A DNA stretch of 14,138 nt from an uncultured Oscillospiraceae bacterium (GTDB lineage: Bacteria > Bacillota > Clostridia > Oscillospirales > Ruminococcaceae): contig CAJMEU010000067.1 in NCBI GenBank assembly GCA_905212515.1, positions 1-14,138 on the forward strand. Direction: 5' to 3'. Below the pieces are notes generated by a model, which saw nothing but the letters and a program-made list of their open reading frames with translations, had not been told where the DNA came from and ran no database searches. The first letter of the stretch is position 1. Every line of letters begins with the position of its first letter. The position numbers and the translations under genes are program-made. Shown here piece by piece: positions 13,151-14,138 of the stretch.

Positions 13151-14138
13151 CCACCACCGGCGACGTTGGGCGAACTGGAGTTGAAGGACAAAGTAACCTT
13201 TGGTAGCTACTATGGCGCACCCATCGTCTGGGAGATTGGAGACAAGAATCACGCCGGCTATCCGGCCAACTCGGTGACGCCGGTATCTGCGAATATCGTT
13301 AAGATATGCTGCTTTGATGCAAAAGAACCGGACAACAGCAACAGCGACCGTCGAAGCTACGGCAACAATCGATATTCCGTATCCAACATCCGCCAGTGGC
13401 TGAACAGCAGCGCCGGGGCTGGCCAGTGGTACGCCCCGCAGCACAGCACAGACGCGCCGCCCACCAACGCCAATGTGCAAGATTCTTACAATGAGTACGA
13501 TGGGCAAGCGGGCTTTCTCAACACGTTCACGGTAAGTGAGCGGGCTGCTCTGCTTCCCACTGCCCTGACCGTTGCCAAGCCTGTAGTAGATGGCGGTGGC
13601 TCCGAAACCGTCACCGACAAGGTCTTCCTGCTGTCCATGGACGAGGTCGGTCTCGGAAATTTCGGCATTAGCGAGGGTTCCAAGCTGGCCATGTTCAGCG
13701 ACAACGTCAGCCGCCAGTGCCGCCCCACCGCGCAGGCCGTCAGCAACTGCGAATACACCTACAGCACGTTGAGTGCTTTGCTGCCGTGGTTTTGGTGGCT
13801 TCGGACCCCGGCACGGGAGTACACAAGCACCGTGCTCTGCGTGGACACGGAAGGGGGTAGAGACCTCGCTCGCCAGGGGTATGATCGGTACCGCGCCCTC
13901 CGCCTGGCTTGTAACCTTTCCGCCGACACACCCATCATCCCCTTGGCCGACGGTACCTACGCAGTAGCCCACACCATGCCCAAGACCACCGGCGAGCTGC
14001 CTGTGGGTGCGCTGGTGAACGCGCCGGTTGCGGATGGGACGACCAAGCAGTGCATCGCCGTGAACCAGGGAATCCCCGAGAACAGCGCGCTGTATGATGC
14101 GAGCTGTAACGGGACGTGGATGCTGTTTAAGGAGTGCA
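12320..14138 (+). CDS. Large tandem DUF6273-like protein, probable receptor-binding tail protein; 3' end outside window
   Basis: An open frame of at least 606 codons runs off the window with no stop. It starts at ATG 12320, overlapping the fibre stop, with GAGGTGG at 12309-12315. Two related domains lie in tandem. Domain 1 is residues 5-262 and domain 2 about 283-540. They share GxPIxWxxGxxNHxGYPxNS, the CCFDA motif, SNIRQWLN (74-81; 355-362), VFLLS (152-156; 435-439) and EGSKLAMF. Domain 1 has YWNWFSRS at 214 and a GIVPAINV end; domain 2 has WFWWLRTP at 491 and RALRLACNL at 525. From about 560 a third, different unit begins (LPVGALVN... YDASCNGTW). DUF6273-type domains occur in phage tail genes and end in a WWLRS...GVRPAL-like region that looks lectin-like. 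Receptor binding is inferred from position after the fibre gene. Confidence 0.75.
   Translation, partial: MAQRIGNLPVKAKVKDLKTKYCGEPIAWQVGEHNHSGYPSNSTTLVTEYIIKVCCFDAAESGSTSGGNARWAWSNIRQWLNKDSIPWYVATHDGDQPPATGKLYGNYGPYENEKGFLSNFSPKLRAAIKPTSLVTALPSSYGIGTETSVDEVFLLSLTEASGSPVTFQDDTGPIYEGSKLAMFESQVATRTRKLSQSAKDSTSYNSSNFYKGAYWNWFSRSTNNFGVDHPCMFSYDGYRAATQAYDDRVGIVPAINVDSDLMVSAYPNGDGYYIVEQPPPATLGELELKDKVTFGSYYGAPIVWEIGDKNHAGYPANSVTPVSANIVKICCFDAKEPDNSNSDRRSYGNNRYSVSNIRQWLNSSAGAGQWYAPQHSTDAPPTNANVQDSYNEYDGQAGFLNTFTVSERAALLPTALTVAKPVVDGGGSETVTDKVFLLSMDEVGLGNFGISEGSKLAMFSDNVSRQCRPTAQAVSNCEYTYSTLSALLPWFWWLRTPAREYTSTVLCVDTEGGRDLARQGYDRYRALRLACNLSADTPIIPLADGTYAVAHTMPKTTGELPVGALVNAPVADGTTKQCIAVNQGIPENSALYDASCNGTWMLFKEC

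Noticed and set aside
12920..13972. 350-codon open frame on the minus strand
   Set aside because: It lies antisense to the tandem DUF6273-like gene, whose sense frame has repeated domain motifs and a proper ribosome site. The antisense product shows no recognisable family and crosses the compositional boundary.

Overview
The window is a single, densely packed, left-to-right (+ strand) structural operon of a contractile-tailed (myovirus-type) phage, almost certainly a prophage. Gene order follows the PBSX/xkd family of Bacillus and Clostridia: scaffold, major capsid, connector, head closure, tail terminator, sheath, tube, tail chaperone with frameshift extension, tape measure, LysM baseplate protein, hub, DUF2577, DUF2634, baseplate J, DUF2313, tail fibre, then a large receptor-binding-type protein. 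Strong AGGAGG-type ribosome sites, high GC (about 60-68% in blocks counted by eye) and Firmicute-type gene families suggest a GC-rich gut Clostridia host (Oscillospiraceae-like). That host call is inference; no host gene is present.

Region by region: 1-98 is a leader with no assignable gene. 99-2049 holds head genes (scaffold, capsid, a 49-aa protein and a gp6-like connector). 2052-3030 holds head closure, tail terminator and a 62-aa protein. 3034-4858 holds sheath and tube. 4873-5483 holds the tail assembly chaperone locus. 5488-7428 is the tape measure. 7428-11418 holds baseplate genes. 11424-14138 holds tail fibre and host-recognition genes. Genes overlap by 1-11 bases or are separated by at most about 23, so translational coupling is likely throughout. 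I see no promoter, terminator, RNA gene, integrase, lysis gene or CRISPR array.

Four points stand out. (1) The XkdN-type chaperone has an in-frame TAG at codon 19 although homology continues past it. (2) The end of that gene carries a textbook -1 frameshift heptamer (A AAA AAC, 5268-5274) directly before its stop, leading into a 69-codon extension: a lambda G/GT-like arrangement. (3) An open frame from 12320 runs off the window end (at least 606 codons) and encodes two full tandem DUF6273-like domains plus the start of a third. (4) The first of those domains is an AT-rich block (about 40-43% GC) whose edges match the domain edges, which suggests module exchange in the host-recognition protein. 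I do not see a clearly new system; the last gene and the interrupted chaperone are the parts most worth following up.
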